This document shows positions 47,475-60,346 of a stretch of 64,000 bases of DNA, piece by piece (within the stretch, counting starts at the first letter, position 1; every line of letters starts with the position of its first letter). Under the pieces are notes generated by a model. It did not search any database, was not told where the DNA came from, and saw nothing but the letters and a program-made list of their open reading frames with translations. Both the position numbers and the translations under genes were made by a program. The stretch spans positions 20,229,503 to 20,293,502 of the forward strand of contig NC_135551.1 in NCBI RefSeq assembly GCF_964340395.1, in the 5' to 3' direction. The DNA comes from Glandiceps talaboti (Eukaryota > Hemichordata > Enteropneusta > Spengelidae).

Positions 47475-49707
47475 ATTCCCCACCAGCTGAAAATACTCCT
47501 GCATGTAGGTAGTAACCTTTATAGCGATGGAATCTAAATTTAGCTACACACACTCATGGTGGTGAGACACAGGACTTTTGGTCTGGTACCCAAATATAGA
47601 TCACAACACATGTGTACATCAGATGTTTGGATAGTGATGGGGGTTTGTAATTGACACATAAATCAACTCGGTGCAGTTTGAATCAGCTGTACACATTTAC
47701 ATGACATATACAAAGACATTAATGTCTGTTTCACAGTGTTATTACTGAGAAATGACGTACATTCACTGTAGAATTTGTTACATTTCCACGCTGTAAGTGG
47801 CTGTAAGCTTGAGTGATTTCATAGCTTTTGTACTTCCTGGTGTAAACATAGTAAAGTAAGTTAGACTAGAAGACATCTGGAAAGGAAAATGCTAAAGTGT
47901 ATAAAAAGTTTTGACAGCTGTTTCCTGAAAGCAACAAATATTATGGGATATTCATTTCATATTTCTCCTGCTATATTAATCCCCCCCACCCCCACCCCCA
48001 CCCCCCAATAGTCTGTGCTAACCATGGTATGGAATCAAATCTAAATAATATGAAGAGAGATCTGAAATTCAATGCCATGGATAGCACCACGTAATAGAAT
48101 AGTTTCCTGAAAGCAAAAAATATTAATGGAAGTTTAATTAACTTTTTCTCCAGTTTCTTGAACATTTCAATTATGACATGTTCATTTCATATAATTTATA
48201 TTAATGGTAACGTTTTTTTTAACTTTTATAAACTGAATTTGAAATTAAAAAAAAAAACCATACTGACTCATTAATACCGTACAAAGTGATTTTGCAAAAA
48301 TCCAATTTCTTTGAAAAAATTAATTACTTCTTGAGGTTAACCCCTTCAATACTGAAAACATTCCCGCCAAAATTGTTTGGACAAAATTCTTGTTTTATGT
48401 AAGTTTTTGGCATATATCAACTTCATTTTAGACTGGAATTAAAGAATTGTTAGTTCCTAACAAAGTAATATTATTGTAATTATGAAAATATTCATATAAT
48501 TTAAAACTTGTCTCTAGTCATGAAAGGGTTAAGACCCTAGGGATCTTTATATAAGGTATTGGATGATGTGTAGATTTTTAAAAAATTACTTAACACATTT
48601 CTCCTCGATCCCCATTCCACCATCAGTGATACCCCAGTGGAATAAATCATTTGAAAACATATGTAGTGAAAATGATGCATTTGATGAAAAATGCATGTAC
48701 ATGTACGCATAGGTTATACTGTAAAGAATTTAATTCCCATTTGGTGTACATTCCAGCCACTTTTCTTGAAAGTCTGGTAAACATCAGCAAACAAATGACT
48801 ACTTGAGTCTGACCTATCCACACATAGCTAAATGTTTGTACTCTTGTTGTGTACTGACTGACATACCAGTGTTTATAAAATAACTAAAAACCAATTTAAT
48901 TCATCTAGTAAGACTCATATAGTTTGAAATATACACGTACATATTAACATACTTAGAAGTAGATGACGTGACACGTACTGTGTACCATTGAAAGGGCAAA
49001 TGTTAAAAATGTATCAATTTAATATGTTGACTTGAAGTAAAGGCCAAGAGTTTAAGACTAGAATTGACACCAAGTTTTATGCTAGTCAGAGGCACTATGA
49101 CAATAAAATAGTGAATTATATTATGTTTTATGGCAAATGAGATAATTTTATTTCTATACTTCAAGCCCAATGTATTAAGTTTGTGTGAAACGATAACAAA
49201 AACCAGTGACCTCTAGTGAACTTTGTAAGATGATCAAGATTGAGTGTGGTTCATAAATTTATACCAACAGAGACCAAATAAAAATTATGAAAATTATGGG
49301 AAAAATATTTATTGAAAATTGTATTCTCATGTTGATTAAAAAATACATTTTTTTTCTTCTGAATTTTGGATAACTGGTAACATTTATATGAGAAATCCCA
49401 AAGAACAATTAGTGTATATAAAAGGAAATTAATTATCAGTTTTGTTGACTTTCACCATTTTTGGGTCTGTTTTGATTATGGTCACACTGGCCCTTTTTCG
49501 AATGTACAGGGAGCTACCTAAACGTGATAGTACTCCATAGTTTGGAATAAAGTATGTAGAGCTGTTTGATAAAAGATCAGGACAGGAAATTTTGATTTAA
49601 GAGACACCAAAATTGATAATAAAGAGACGAGAGAATCACTTTCTGTGTAAAAAAATACACCATCTTTTATAGTAATGATGATCTTTCTTGTTTTTTTTTT
49701 TTAACAG

Positions 49708-49854
49708 ATGAGTTTCGTAATATTGTAGCCTGTGAGGATAACAAGTTATATTTGGAATGTTCTTTGTCTAGAGTGTTGGTGATTTACTCAGCTATGTTTG
49801 GTCGATATCGTCATGGCAATCTGAATTGTCCGTCAAGCGTTGAAACTGAAAAAG
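49708..49854 (+). CDS. eva1c: eva1c-like exon 4: first half of SUEL lectin domain 2
   Basis: Residues 139-187 plus one base. The acceptor is a T-run followed by TTAACAG|AT and the donor is G|GTGAGT, phase 1 on both sides. The start of the second lectin domain is clear: A-C-E-D (146-149), L-x-L-x-C (152-156), V-I-Y-S-A-M-F-G-R (163-171), then a C-P at 179-180. The spacing of motifs mirrors exon 2, as expected for two tandem SUEL domains in EVA1C. The exon was found by splice-site and motif reading because its open frame is short. Confidence 0.92.
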
Positions 49855-50637
49855 GTGAGTTCCATTACGGTATGTTAATTTAAAGTGCCAGGTACTTTGA
49901 TTTTATCAATGGTGGTGTGAGATTTCTCTGTCACAACCAATTACCTCAAATACTTAGTTAATGTAAATAAAAGTTAATACATAAAAGTGATTTCTATCTA
50001 AAAAGTGCTAAGCTAATCTTACCGGAAATGGCTGTATTTGAAGACTTTATTTTTGGTACATATAAATGTGTAAAAAATGGCTAGCTTAAAGACTCATCAT
50101 TGAAGTCTTTCAAATCTAGCAATCAAAATCGACAACTAGAATGATTCGGTTTTTTTAGCACAACTTTTTGTCTGGATTTAAATTAATACTCAGAAAAAAA
50201 AATAAGTAAAACAAAAGTTACAGCCTGTATCTCTTTAATTAATTCTTGGTATGTACAATAGCATTTGACCTCATACTAGAGAGTCAAAATAGAACTAAAA
50301 GGTTGACTTATTCTCATGTGTGCCTATAGTAATGCATGTGAAGTGCGTGGAGCAGAAGTTATGGAGTCGACCAAGAAATTGGATGTCTCGTTATTTTTAT
50401 GATGTGCCTAGGGCAGTAATAATCTATTTCAGATACCGCGAATTGTGTAATTTCAGGAGAATTTAAAATGTTTGAATTCTAATACTTGTGTCACAAAATA
50501 TGTAACAAAGATTATGTATACTACATCGACTGGTGTGCATCTTGACTGGTACAATGTAGTGTGTTACAGTTTTGGTTCTTAGTGTAACTGTCATAGTTTT
50601 TATGAAATAATGATCTTTTTATTAACATTTTTAACAG
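49855..50637 (+). other. eva1c-like intron 4
   Basis: 783-bp phase 1 intron inside lectin domain 2, GTGAGT to TTAACAG. No element or repeat is recognisable in it. Confidence 0.9.
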
Positions 50638-50781
50638 ATTGTCTTAGCAATGTTGCGTTACAACAAGTGATGAAGCGTTGCCATGGTAAACGGTCATGTG
50701 GTGTGTATGCAAGAAGTGGTGTATTTGGTGATCCATGTAGGCCGAATGTGGAGAAGTATCTTGATGTGGCCTATACATGTG
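50638..50781 (+). CDS. eva1c: eva1c-like exon 5: second half of SUEL lectin domain 2
   Basis: Residues 188-235 plus one base. The acceptor is TTAACAG|AT and the donor G|GTAAGT at 50782, phase 1 on both sides. It encodes D-C-L-S-N-V, a basic R-C-H-G-K-R-S-C segment (201-208), and the hallmark SUEL ending G-D-P-C (218-221) ... K-Y-L-D-V-A-Y-T-C (227-235). Reading on past the donor would add five codons (GKLVL) and a stop, giving a secreted two-lectin form without a membrane anchor. The donor and its flanks are copied repeatedly in the first 240 bases of the following intron (see repeat at 50782). Confidence 0.95.
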
Positions 50782-51020
50782 GTAAGTTAGTCCTATAGGT
50801 TAGATGATAGTGTACCTGTACATGTGGTAAGTTAGATGATAGCATACCTGTACATGTGGTAAGTTAGATGATGGCATACCTGTACATGTGGTAAGTTAGA
50901 TAATAGCATACCTGTACATGTGGTGAGTTAGATGATAGCATACCTGTACATGTGGTAAGTTAGATGATAGCATACCTGTACATGTGGTAAGTTAGATGAT
51001 GGCATACCTGTACAAGTTAG
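50772..51020 (+). repeat. 32-bp minisatellite that repeats the exon 5 splice donor
   Basis: The exon-intron junction ACATGTG|GTAAGTTAG is repeated downstream at a regular 32-bp period. GT dinucleotides in identical context lie at 50827, 50859, 50891, 50923 (GTGAGT variant), 50955 and 50987, after the true donor at 50782; a degenerate seventh copy follows near 51010. The unit between donors is TAGATGATAGCATACCTGTA. Confidence 0.95.
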
Positions 51021-51210
51021 ATCATAACGTAATTTGCTTTATGATATAGAGCTGTAAGTTAAGAGTAGTCTTATCTGTACATTGGTGATTGGTTTATTGC
51101 TGTTTAAAGGGAAGATGTTATGCAGAGGGACAAAAATAGTAAAATGAGATATGTTTGGTGTTTGACCATAACAGGCTCTGCAAGGGGACAACCATAATAG
51201 GTTCTCGGTG

Positions 51211-51242
<32 letters not shown>

Positions 51243-51335
51243 CCATCTGTCTCTGTCTGTCTGTCTGTCTGTCTGTCTCTGTCTGTCACTGTCTGTGTCT
51301 GTCTATATCTGTCTCTGTCTGTCTGTCTGTCTGTC
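51211..51335. repeat. (TGTC)n microsatellite
   Basis: Interrupted GTCT tract, same motif as 30847-31058. Confidence 0.95.
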
Positions 51336-52600
51336 CATCGATAAAGTTTAGTAAAGAATTGACAAGAATGAATATTTAATTTGATAAAAACAACCCCCCC
51401 CCCCCCAACCCCCCCAAATCCCAGTATAGTAGTAATACAAATAAATTCTCTTATATATAACATACTGTAATCATGTGATCATACAAAGTAAGCACAGAAT
51501 GAGAGTGTCACATATTTCGACTGAAGACTTTTGAAGTAACAGTATTCTGATCTAATTCCTCAAAAGTTATGTACGGCATTCAGCTACAAAGTTTGTGGTC
51601 ATTAAAGTATACATTGAGTTTATCGTTACTCTAGAGGCTGTCTCTGGCTTTGTCTCTCTCTTCTCTTGAGAATTGAAGCTATGGTTTGCTCTCTGACTAG
51701 TTTGTCATACATGATACCATTGACTGATAGTGGAGCTGCAGGAGGTCTAATACCTATGTATGGCCTCAGGATGGTTTTCAGTTCATGATAGACAGACAAC
51801 CTTTAGGGAAGTTATAGTTACTCTGAATATTTTTAACTCCGGTCAGTAACCCCCTAAATGTTGACAACTACTTAAATTGCTGAATCCAATCCAACTTTCA
51901 TTTTAAGGAGGAAATCACGGAGACAATCTGTAATTGTTCCTAGAATATTTATTTCACTGGAAAGAAGGGAAATGACAATGCTGCGTGTTTGTCCAGCAAA
52001 GACAGAAAGTCTCCAATGTCAAAACAAACTTTCTGTAATATTTAGAGAGGGTTTTTGAAAACACAGGCAACTCAAGACCAGATGTTTTTGTTACACCAGA
52101 CTCAAGGCTATAAAAAGCTAGCTAGATTGTGAAAACAACACGATCATATAGCTGTTGAATGAAGTGGTCAATTTGTAAAATTCCTTTAACTAGGGATGCC
52201 AGGCATGCTGCTGTGACAATGATATCTGTTGGATGAGGTTGCCAAATTCAGTATTTACTTCATGTGGCCGATAGTCAAAAAACCTTGGATTTTACTAATC
52301 GGTCTCAGAGTATTGATCCATCATGTAAATTGATGTAGTGATGTGTTTTAAATTAGTGATTTTGTTCCTGGTTTTCAATCAGCATACCGTCTTTCCCTAA
52401 ACTTTCTCATTATGATCCAAAAACATAAAGAAAGAATATGTTTGTTCATAATTGGTCTAATATGTTGGTGAAAAATTGACATAATTAAAACAAGTTGGGA
52501 AATTTTTTTTTTAAATTTAAAAAAAAAAAAAAATATTTCAAATTTTTTAATTTATTTACAAAGCAAAAAGTTGTTTACAATTTGACAGCCACTCTAAATA

Positions 52601-52716
<116 letters not shown>

Positions 52717-53949
52717 GCACTACATTGTACAGCCAACGTACAACTTAACAGATGCCTACTACACTCCTCAGGAAGATTCAAAGAGTTTTTGAATGGTAGC
52801 TCAAAACCATACTACAATACATGGTGTTATACACACCGGGATTCTACCACAAACTAAGGTGGTGCAACTGGCCAAGATTTAAAGCCTAACAAATGCTGTC
52901 ACGTTTTACCACTGTAAAGAGAGATCTTGAGATCTGATGTCATAGATAGCACTATTGACTACAGTTGGTGAAGAAGGGGGTGGGGATGGGGATGTAGGCA
53001 GTGATGCAAATGATGTGCAGATTGTAGAGAAATATTGGTGCCGATAAAATTCATATTTTGGTTTTGACAGATTTAAAATCCATTTTTTATGATTTCATCT
53101 TCCTATCAATTGATTTGCCTGAATACATGATTTAAATAACTCAATGTTATAAAAATTGAACATTAAAAATTGGGAAAAAAATACACAAAAATTTTACGAA
53201 ATTTTTTTTACTATGAAAAGTTGATAAAGTCACCATAAAACATTGTGTGTGTAAATACAGGCGGTAATCTTTAGATAAGGAGTCCAACACTGACCTGATT
53301 GTAAGTTTGGAGATATGTTCATGATGTTTGCATGTACATATAGCTTTAGGTTATCAGTAATCCCACCTAAGCAGGTAAATGTACACCTACAGAACTATTG
53401 CTCACTAAGTGCACTTAACAACTTCAAACTTTGTCAAATTTGTTGACTTTACATCTACAAACTTGTTGCAGTGACCTTGACAGTGAACTTTAACACATAC
53501 AACTGTTATAAACAGTTCATGAACGTGACTGTGTACAGTTCTTATGTATCAACTGTGTTGATAGAATTGATGTAAACAGAGAATAGATCATTCACTTTTA
53601 GACAACTTTATAGCTGAAAACAGTATTCAGGAAAATGATAGTGTGGTGAATGAAAACAAGATTACAGGCTGGTTATTGAGAGAGGCTTACAGATTTAGTT
53701 TTCAAGGCTAGATTATTTAGAGGGAGGTAAAATTCCAGAAGTGTACAGATTTGGAAACCACACTTTTACTTGGTTCTCTGTGAAAAAACTCAAACAAATC
53801 GAACAAAACAAAGAAACAAAAACTAAAAAAATCCTAGAAGTGTACAGATTTCAAGAAATAATTTAAATTTATTGTATGGTTAAAAAACAAATAAAAATTA
53901 AACTAAACTGAACAAAACTAAATTAAATAAAACTAAGCATAAGTAAACA

Positions 53950-54030
53950 TAACCAACCCAACCCAACCCCACCCCACCCGACCACCCCAACCCACCCCAA
54001 CCCAACCCAACCTAACCCCACCCAACCCAG
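53950..54030. repeat. (CCAAC)n-type simple repeat
   Basis: Imperfect CCCAACCCAACCCCACC tract. It does not match the TTAGGG telomere repeat. Confidence 0.85.
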
Positions 54031-54080
54031 CTTTGGGCATGTAATCTACAAAGGTACTCATTCATTATCTTGTCCAGGTG

Positions 54081-55955
54081 TAGTCTAGTTCCAGACAAGG
54101 ACAGTATTACGTATTAAAAATTTCATCTCTTTCCCGGTCTAGTCAAGGCCCTGACGAAAGGTGTTAGGTGTGATTCTACCCCATAATGGGCGAAGTGTGA
54201 ATGGCGCATGTCAGTAGTAATCCATCACAAATTGACAGGCTGTCATCATTGTTCTCATGTTTCTAGGATCTTTAGGACTGATATGATATGCAAATGTCCA
54301 ACCAGGACTTCACTTCAAGTCTGTTTAAACTAAAATCATGTGGGGGTGCGACGGCGATGTCATCATGTTTAGGGGCGTCATCGAAATCAAAAGCATCGTA
54401 ATTACGCGTCGCTACGAGTAAAGACTAGTAACTACTAGTAGCTACGATGTACTACGAGAAACGGGAGATAATGAGGTGTTCAGGTTCATGAATAACTGAC
54501 AATAGATAATAAGTTTACATTTCTTTGTTTCCCTTAATGATGTCGTCTTTACGCGTAGATACACGTAATTTTTTATCGCCAACACACAATAGATAGTGAT
54601 TCTCACCTTCCATGTTTCCAATGATGACATCGTCTTCTATCGTAGTTGATCGTAGTTTGTCATAATTTTCGATCGTCAAAGAAAACCACGTACTCAGCCA
54701 GTAATGTGCTGATGAAACTAGTACTGCACATGTTTTTATGAGTGCAAGTTCATGGGCGATATTCATTAAAAAAAACAATAAGATATGCACGAAATCAAAG
54801 TTTCAATATTCAGTACAAACTAACAGTACAACTTACAAGCTCACGCTTGGCGGCCATGGTAGGGCCAAGAAATGCTGTTGAATTTCCGGGTTGCGGAAGT
54901 GCAGTTTTGACTTTTATATCATCGAATAACGGGATTTGTTTTATATATTCTAAAACAACAACTATTTTTTTATGTTTCTCAGTACAGTAACATTCCTAAA
55001 TGATGGGGTTGAGTTGAGAAATCGCAATGTTCGGCAACACGTGGCGTGATGCATGATGTCGGTTTATATAGAAACATAGAGACGCAAGTGATGAACGTAT
55101 TCAGTTATTCGTAGCCCGAAATTTCGTTATACAAATGACGTTTTTCCTCAAAATTTTGAAGAAACAAAACGTTTTTAGGTGACTTCTAAATCAATCAAAT
55201 CAAACGATATATTAATGCGAGACAAACTTTAGTTTTTAATTTGTTTTTGTGGACAATGTTCGATTTCGACTGACGAATCCTGCGACTAGAATCTAACACG
55301 ATCAATGCACCGTTCAGCAGCCAGACGAAAATGGTCGACATGTTTGTTGACCAGCCGAGAAGTGCATAAGGAACTTGTGAGGCAGTCCGAATAAATAGAT
55401 GTAAAATCCGACGTTTCGAATAAAAATTCTTCTTCAAGGTATTTTTAGGCAAGACATATTAGGTAAACATCTGAATATATCTGAAACACTTAGTTGACTT
55501 ACTAGCCGACTGTACGAATGCCATAGAACTTAGAAGGCATCGGATGAATAACATTGAAAAAAGTAAGCGTGAAACTGATTTGCGCACAGGAAAGAAAAAT
55601 CTTTTTGTTTCGTTATTTTTTTCACCATGAAGACTACGCGTAAATGGTCGTAGTTTGGGCTCATGAATAACGGACAATAGGTGTTTACTTTTTATTGTCT
55701 ACAACCTAAAGTACATGAATATGCGTTGAGACTTATGAATATTCACCGTAGTACATCGTAACTACTAGTAGTTACTAGTCTTTACTCGTAGCGACGCGTA
55801 ATTACGATGCTTTTGATTTCGATGTCGTCCCTTATATGAACACAGTTGGGGGGAGCACATACATGTATGTCTGTCCTTGAGCAACGGCCTTGACTAGACT
55901 GGGAAAGAGATGAAGTTTCTAATATGTAATACTGTCCCTGTCTGGAACTAGACTA
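54081..55955. mobile_element. 9-bp-TSD-family MITE, copy 4, split by a nested element
   Basis: The TIRs start TAGTCTAGTTCCAGACA and extend about 65 bp on both sides. It is flanked by a 9-bp duplication with one mismatch, GTCCAGGTG (54072-54080) and GCCCAGGTG (55956-55964). Without the nested insertion it would be about 412 bp, matching copies 1 and 3. The core (CAAATTGACAGGCTGTC ... CAGTCTGTTTAAACTAAA) is present on the left. Confidence 0.85.
54372..55831. mobile_element. PIF/Harbinger-like element nested in the MITE
   Basis: A 1460-bp insertion with 85-bp TIRs (54372-54456 and 55747-55831, about three mismatches) starting GGGGCGTCATCGAAATC and GGGACGACATCGAAATC. The flanking TTA (54369-54371, 55832-55834) is a 3-bp target duplication: removing the insert restores CATGTTTATATGAAC, the sequence found uninterrupted in other copies of the host MITE. 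A TWA target and GGG ends are typical of PIF/Harbinger. Interior frames (minus 54515-54790, 55195-55452 and 55459-55677) are not recognisable as transposase, so it is probably non-autonomous. Confidence 0.85.
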
Positions 55956-56640
55956 GCCCAGGTGTTGATAACCATCTTAAAACCCTCAAAGAACTGACGT
56001 AAAGACGCCCACATGGGTGTATGTTAGCTGTATCAATATACCATATCATATTAACATCCCCAAAAACCACAATCTGTGAAAAGTAAACACAACCTTTCAT
56101 TGTTGCTACTATTCAACTTTTGTATGGCGCAAGATAAGTTCTGACCTGACCTGACCTCTGACCTGACCTCTAACCTTACTGTAATCCCCTAGCGGTCACA
56201 TCACAGGAATACTGTACATCAAATTGAAAAATTGTTAAATCACCATAGCGATGCATTAGAAGCATGGTTTTGGCTGAGCTGAATACCGTGTTTGATTTCT
56301 TGTGCGTAAATCCATAGATCTGCCAATAATTCCATAGTACAGCAATGTTACGAATGAACATGTGCTTGTGCGATATGTCAGTTTGTATAACGACTTTACC
56401 ATCGTTTTGCGAGACTTTTGGGGTACAAAATGCTTACCAAATAAGTGATGATAATGCAATCGATGGGAGAATGTAAACTTATGATGCTATTGTCCTCATG
56501 ACTTACTTTCAGACTGAAGGTGGTGATTGTAGTAAAAACATTATTTGCAGGTCAAACACAATTTCACTGTTTGAATACTAATAAGCAACTGTGTGAATGA
56601 AGTGGCCAACGACAACTAGACTGTCTGTCAATGTGTGATG

Positions 56641-56918
56641 GATTCTAGCTAATGTCTAAAACGGGGTCCTCTTTGCATATTTCTGATTTTGCTAAGGTCT
56701 AACATGTGGTTTATTGTCCTTTACCAAATCGTAACTGCCATTAATTGTCCCAAAAATGTTGCTTCCTAAGGAAAATGTATTTAGGTGTAAACTTCCATCT
56801 TTTAAAAACCTGTAATGGTCTAAAATGGGGTATTGATTTTTGGTCAAAGTGGGTCTAAAATGGGGCCTGGGGTTTCCAGCACTGGCCACACACCCCTACC
56901 AGAGCTGGTCACTGGTAG
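56641..56918. mobile_element. Dispersed ~300-bp repeat family, copy 2
   Basis: Shares CTAAAACGGGGT, TCTTTTAAAAACCTGTAATG, AAAATGGGGTATTG and CCAGAGCTGGTCACTGGTA with the copies at 34366 and 59641. Confidence 0.75.
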
Positions 56919-58252
56919 GGCCCTCCAGGCTCTAGACTATGTGATGATGTTCATTCTGTTTGAAATGGACTGAGTATATAAAGTAAACATGAGGATCTTG
57001 GAATCTGTGAACCCCTGCAGTTGAAATTGTGTGAAACTTCTACAGTTTAAACAATTTCACAGAAGTACTCTAAACAACTTGCTATGCATAATATGAAACT
57101 TTCTAGCCATTTCTCAATTGGGCATAAAATCAGGAAATGCGGTTGACTTTAAAATGTGATTTCCGAAGACTGCAAGAAGGAAAACACTAAAACATTGAAA
57201 GTCACATAGCCGAACAATTCCAGCCATACCAACCATTCTTCGTCCTTTCAGGATCCACTTTACAGCTAGAGTGTTAGTCCCCTCCAACGGAGGAGTGCAG
57301 GGGATCGGTACAACAATAGGAACAGAAACCGGACTCTATAATCAGATAAAAAGAACATTACCTAGCTAACAGAGCTTGTCCACATAAACATGGCTGGTAG
57401 AAAATTATATTTTGCTGTATTGTGTTTGGGTAGCCATGCTGAACGAAAGTGTAGGACTTAGGAGATGTTTACCCCATTAGGTTATTAACGGTGTTTGGGT
57501 GGTGGTTGAAACGTAATCAGTATCAAACAGTCACTCTGTACTCATGATTTGTGTGATTTCGTGGTATGTAGTCGCCATGACGTCAGCAGGTAAACACTTC
57601 AGTGTTGCACTTTCTATTGAAATATGAGAAATGGAAATGCATTTTCTTTGTTTTTTATTTTGAGTCACAAGTCATGGTAAAGACCTGTCTACCAGAGTTC
57701 CTCAGGCCAAATCAAAGGAAACTGCCTCCATAGTTTGGGTTAAAAGTGCAGGATTTATGCAGATGTCCTTCATTTAATTGTAACTCTTTTACAGATAAAA
57801 CAGGCAATGTTTGCCAGAACACTATATGTAACATATACATATAGATCAAAGTTGATCATTGTGAAAGTTTAGGTTGTTATTACTTGATAGATAACAACAC
57901 TTTTAATGCTGAACACAGCGTGGTTGTTATCGAGGGACAGTTTTCAAAAGCTGAATGAATGTACACACAACTCTCCTCAATCACAAACCTGCTCTGTTCA
58001 GCAATAAAATTACTCTTATCTAGTGATTAAAACCAACAACCTCAACTGGTCAAATAATCAACTGTGATCATTAAATGTATATGTTTCATGTATGTACAGT
58101 CTTCTGGCAAACACTCCCTGTTTTAGCTGTAAATAAACAAAGTGATACCTAGGAGTAGGATTATACACTAGCAAGCCAGTTTTCAGCAGGTCTTCAAGAG
58201 GGTATACAATATGAGAGAAGGTTGATACACAGGGGGCCCAGGAACCATGTTA

Positions 58253-58305
58253 CAAACAAACAAACAAACAAACAAACAGACAGGCAGACAAACAAACAAA
58301 CAAGA
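58253..58305. repeat. (CAAA)n microsatellite
   Basis: CAAA units with CAGACAGGCAGA in the middle, followed by a short (CA)n. Confidence 0.9.
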
Positions 58306-59640
58306 AACAAACATACACACACACACACAAAAAATGTGTATGGGTAGATGAAAATATTTTAAGCTCATGAATAAATATATCTATATACATGTATATACGG
58401 GCCTGTCTACTATTGAAATATGTTTCTATCATGTGTAATATACATTGTATTCATCCATACAAGGGGTGGGTGGTATTTGTCATAGCATAAACACCATAGG
58501 AGCTAGGACCCCATAACTCTGTTTACTGATAGCATGCTATTATAACTTCCACTGATAAAAACAAACCAGTAAAAGCATTGTGTGAAAGGCATTCGCTGTT
58601 GTGTTTGTATCAGTTGTATTCTTGTTTTTACCAAAGTTTGTCTTTGTGTGAGGTCTTCCTCGAGCGTCAGCGCACTCAATTCAAGGAAACACACTGGTTT
58701 TTTTTTGCGGGTTGTATAATACCTCGAAGCAATCATCACAAATTCTGCCTATTAACTGAATATAATTATCAATAGTTTCTTCTATTACTTTTGACTATTT
58801 GTTTTATAACATATTGTAAAGTATTATGCCAGCTTGTGTGATAGTTGATATGAATCACTGCTGACAACCCTGTCAACTTGTCGCCATCAGTGATGTCCAC
58901 AAAAAATATTAGACTATGATGTCATCGGTGCTGAAAGGTCATACTCAACATTGACCCAGGTCATGACCTCTATCATCAACTCCATTCATCAACTTTGTGC
59001 AAATTGTTTTTTTCGTGTGTGACTCATCGTTCCTCTATAGCAGAATAAATGACCCCTCCCCCAAGTATTGCTTACAATAACATGAATAACAATGATATAG
59101 TGCAGCAATTTTTCAAATACTTCTATTTAAAGTAAATCTGTAATTTTTAAAATTTATGTGAATTATGTAAAACTGAATGAAAATTCAAAAAAGTGGTCAA
59201 CTTCCTTCCATACATGGGTTTCGCAGAAACATAAATTGTCGCGAGTTTTTGTTGTTATGAGAAAGTTTACTTTTCTCTTTAAGTAGTGGTGATAAGTTAA
59301 TTGTTCACATATCAGAACAACTTTCCCGGTTTTAAAGTTTAACATGATAGTGATAATTGTAAATGAACAAAAGAAAAGAAAGTGGACAATTGATCTGTCA
59401 TCAAAGTATCTACAGGAAACTGACCTTCACATCTGTCAATAAGAGGATTAAATCGCTGAAAGTGTGAGAGAATACGTGTGATTGTTATTGTGCTAACTTT
59501 ATATGAAGTAAGAGAAAAAAGGGATTAGTACAGAACTTTTGAATCAGAAGTGGTATTGTCTAAGTTTGGGGGGTGGGAGGGATGGGTGGTGGTACTCATT
59601 TGACTGTACATAGATGTGCTGCCCTTCAAGTTTGGATGCC

Positions 59641-59942
59641 TTTTCTAGCCCTTGGTCTAAAATGGGGCCCACTCTACATTAGTTTTGATTTTGCTTGGTC
59701 TAAAATGTGGTTCATTGTCTACCAAATCATAACCTGTGTCATTAATTACCTCCAAAATGATGGAACTACCATAAATCTATTTTGGTTTAAAATTTGTTGT
59801 TCTAAAAGCCTGTAATGATTCAAAATGGGGTTTGGTTTTTGGCCAAAATGGGTCTAAAAGACAGTCAAACCAGAAGAGAATCCTCTCTGGGGTTGGCAGT
59901 ATTGGCCACACATTCCTACCAGAGCTGGCCATGGACTGGTAC
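59641..59942. mobile_element. Dispersed ~300-bp repeat family, copy 3
   Basis: Begins TTTTCTAGCCCTTGGTCTAA exactly like copy 1. It is more diverged, with a short insertion near 59860-59890 (GACAGTCAAACCAGAAGAG). Confidence 0.75.
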
Positions 59943-60032
59943 CATCCCAGGTTGTCTTGAAAGGAAAATACAGCAAGCAAACATTGAGTTAGTCCTGCAG
60001 AGACTTGAAGTTGTAACCTAGAAATTAGAATC

Positions 60033-60346
60033 CAGTCCCATGGGGACTTGGTCACTTGCCTTTCCCCTCCCTTCTGGCATTTTACTAATGAATGGTGTTT
60101 TGCCCAATGCATATTGTTATTGCGTTTTAAATCTTTTCCACTTTGAGATGACTTCAGTAAAGTGTTACCATGTAAACAGAATAGAACCAACTTGGAGGGT
60201 TGAACTGTATGATGTAAACATGATTACCATATTCAATTATTGCTACAGGAAATACTAATTGAATTTTAGGCTTGAATACATGGCTGTTAGCAAAATGCCA
60301 GGCACAATAGGGGAAAGGTGATTGCCAAAAAATGCCCACATGACAG
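60033..60346. mobile_element. GTCATGTGGG-ended MITE, copy 2
   Basis: The right arm complement reads TGTCATGTGGGCATTTTTTG and continues TTTCCCCT ... CTGGCATTTTGCTA, the left arm similarly with more changes. Same family as 44489-44823, including the shared ATCATACAG/TACCATATTCAATT interior. Confidence 0.7.

Noticed and set aside
53950-54030. Interstitial telomere-like tract
   Set aside because: The unit is CCAAC/CCCACC, not CCCTAA.
58503-58775. Overlapping open frames on both strands near 58.5-58.8 kb
   Set aside because: No recognisable protein pattern, no splice match to the lectin gene, and the plus and minus frames are mirror shadows of the same AT-rich stretch.
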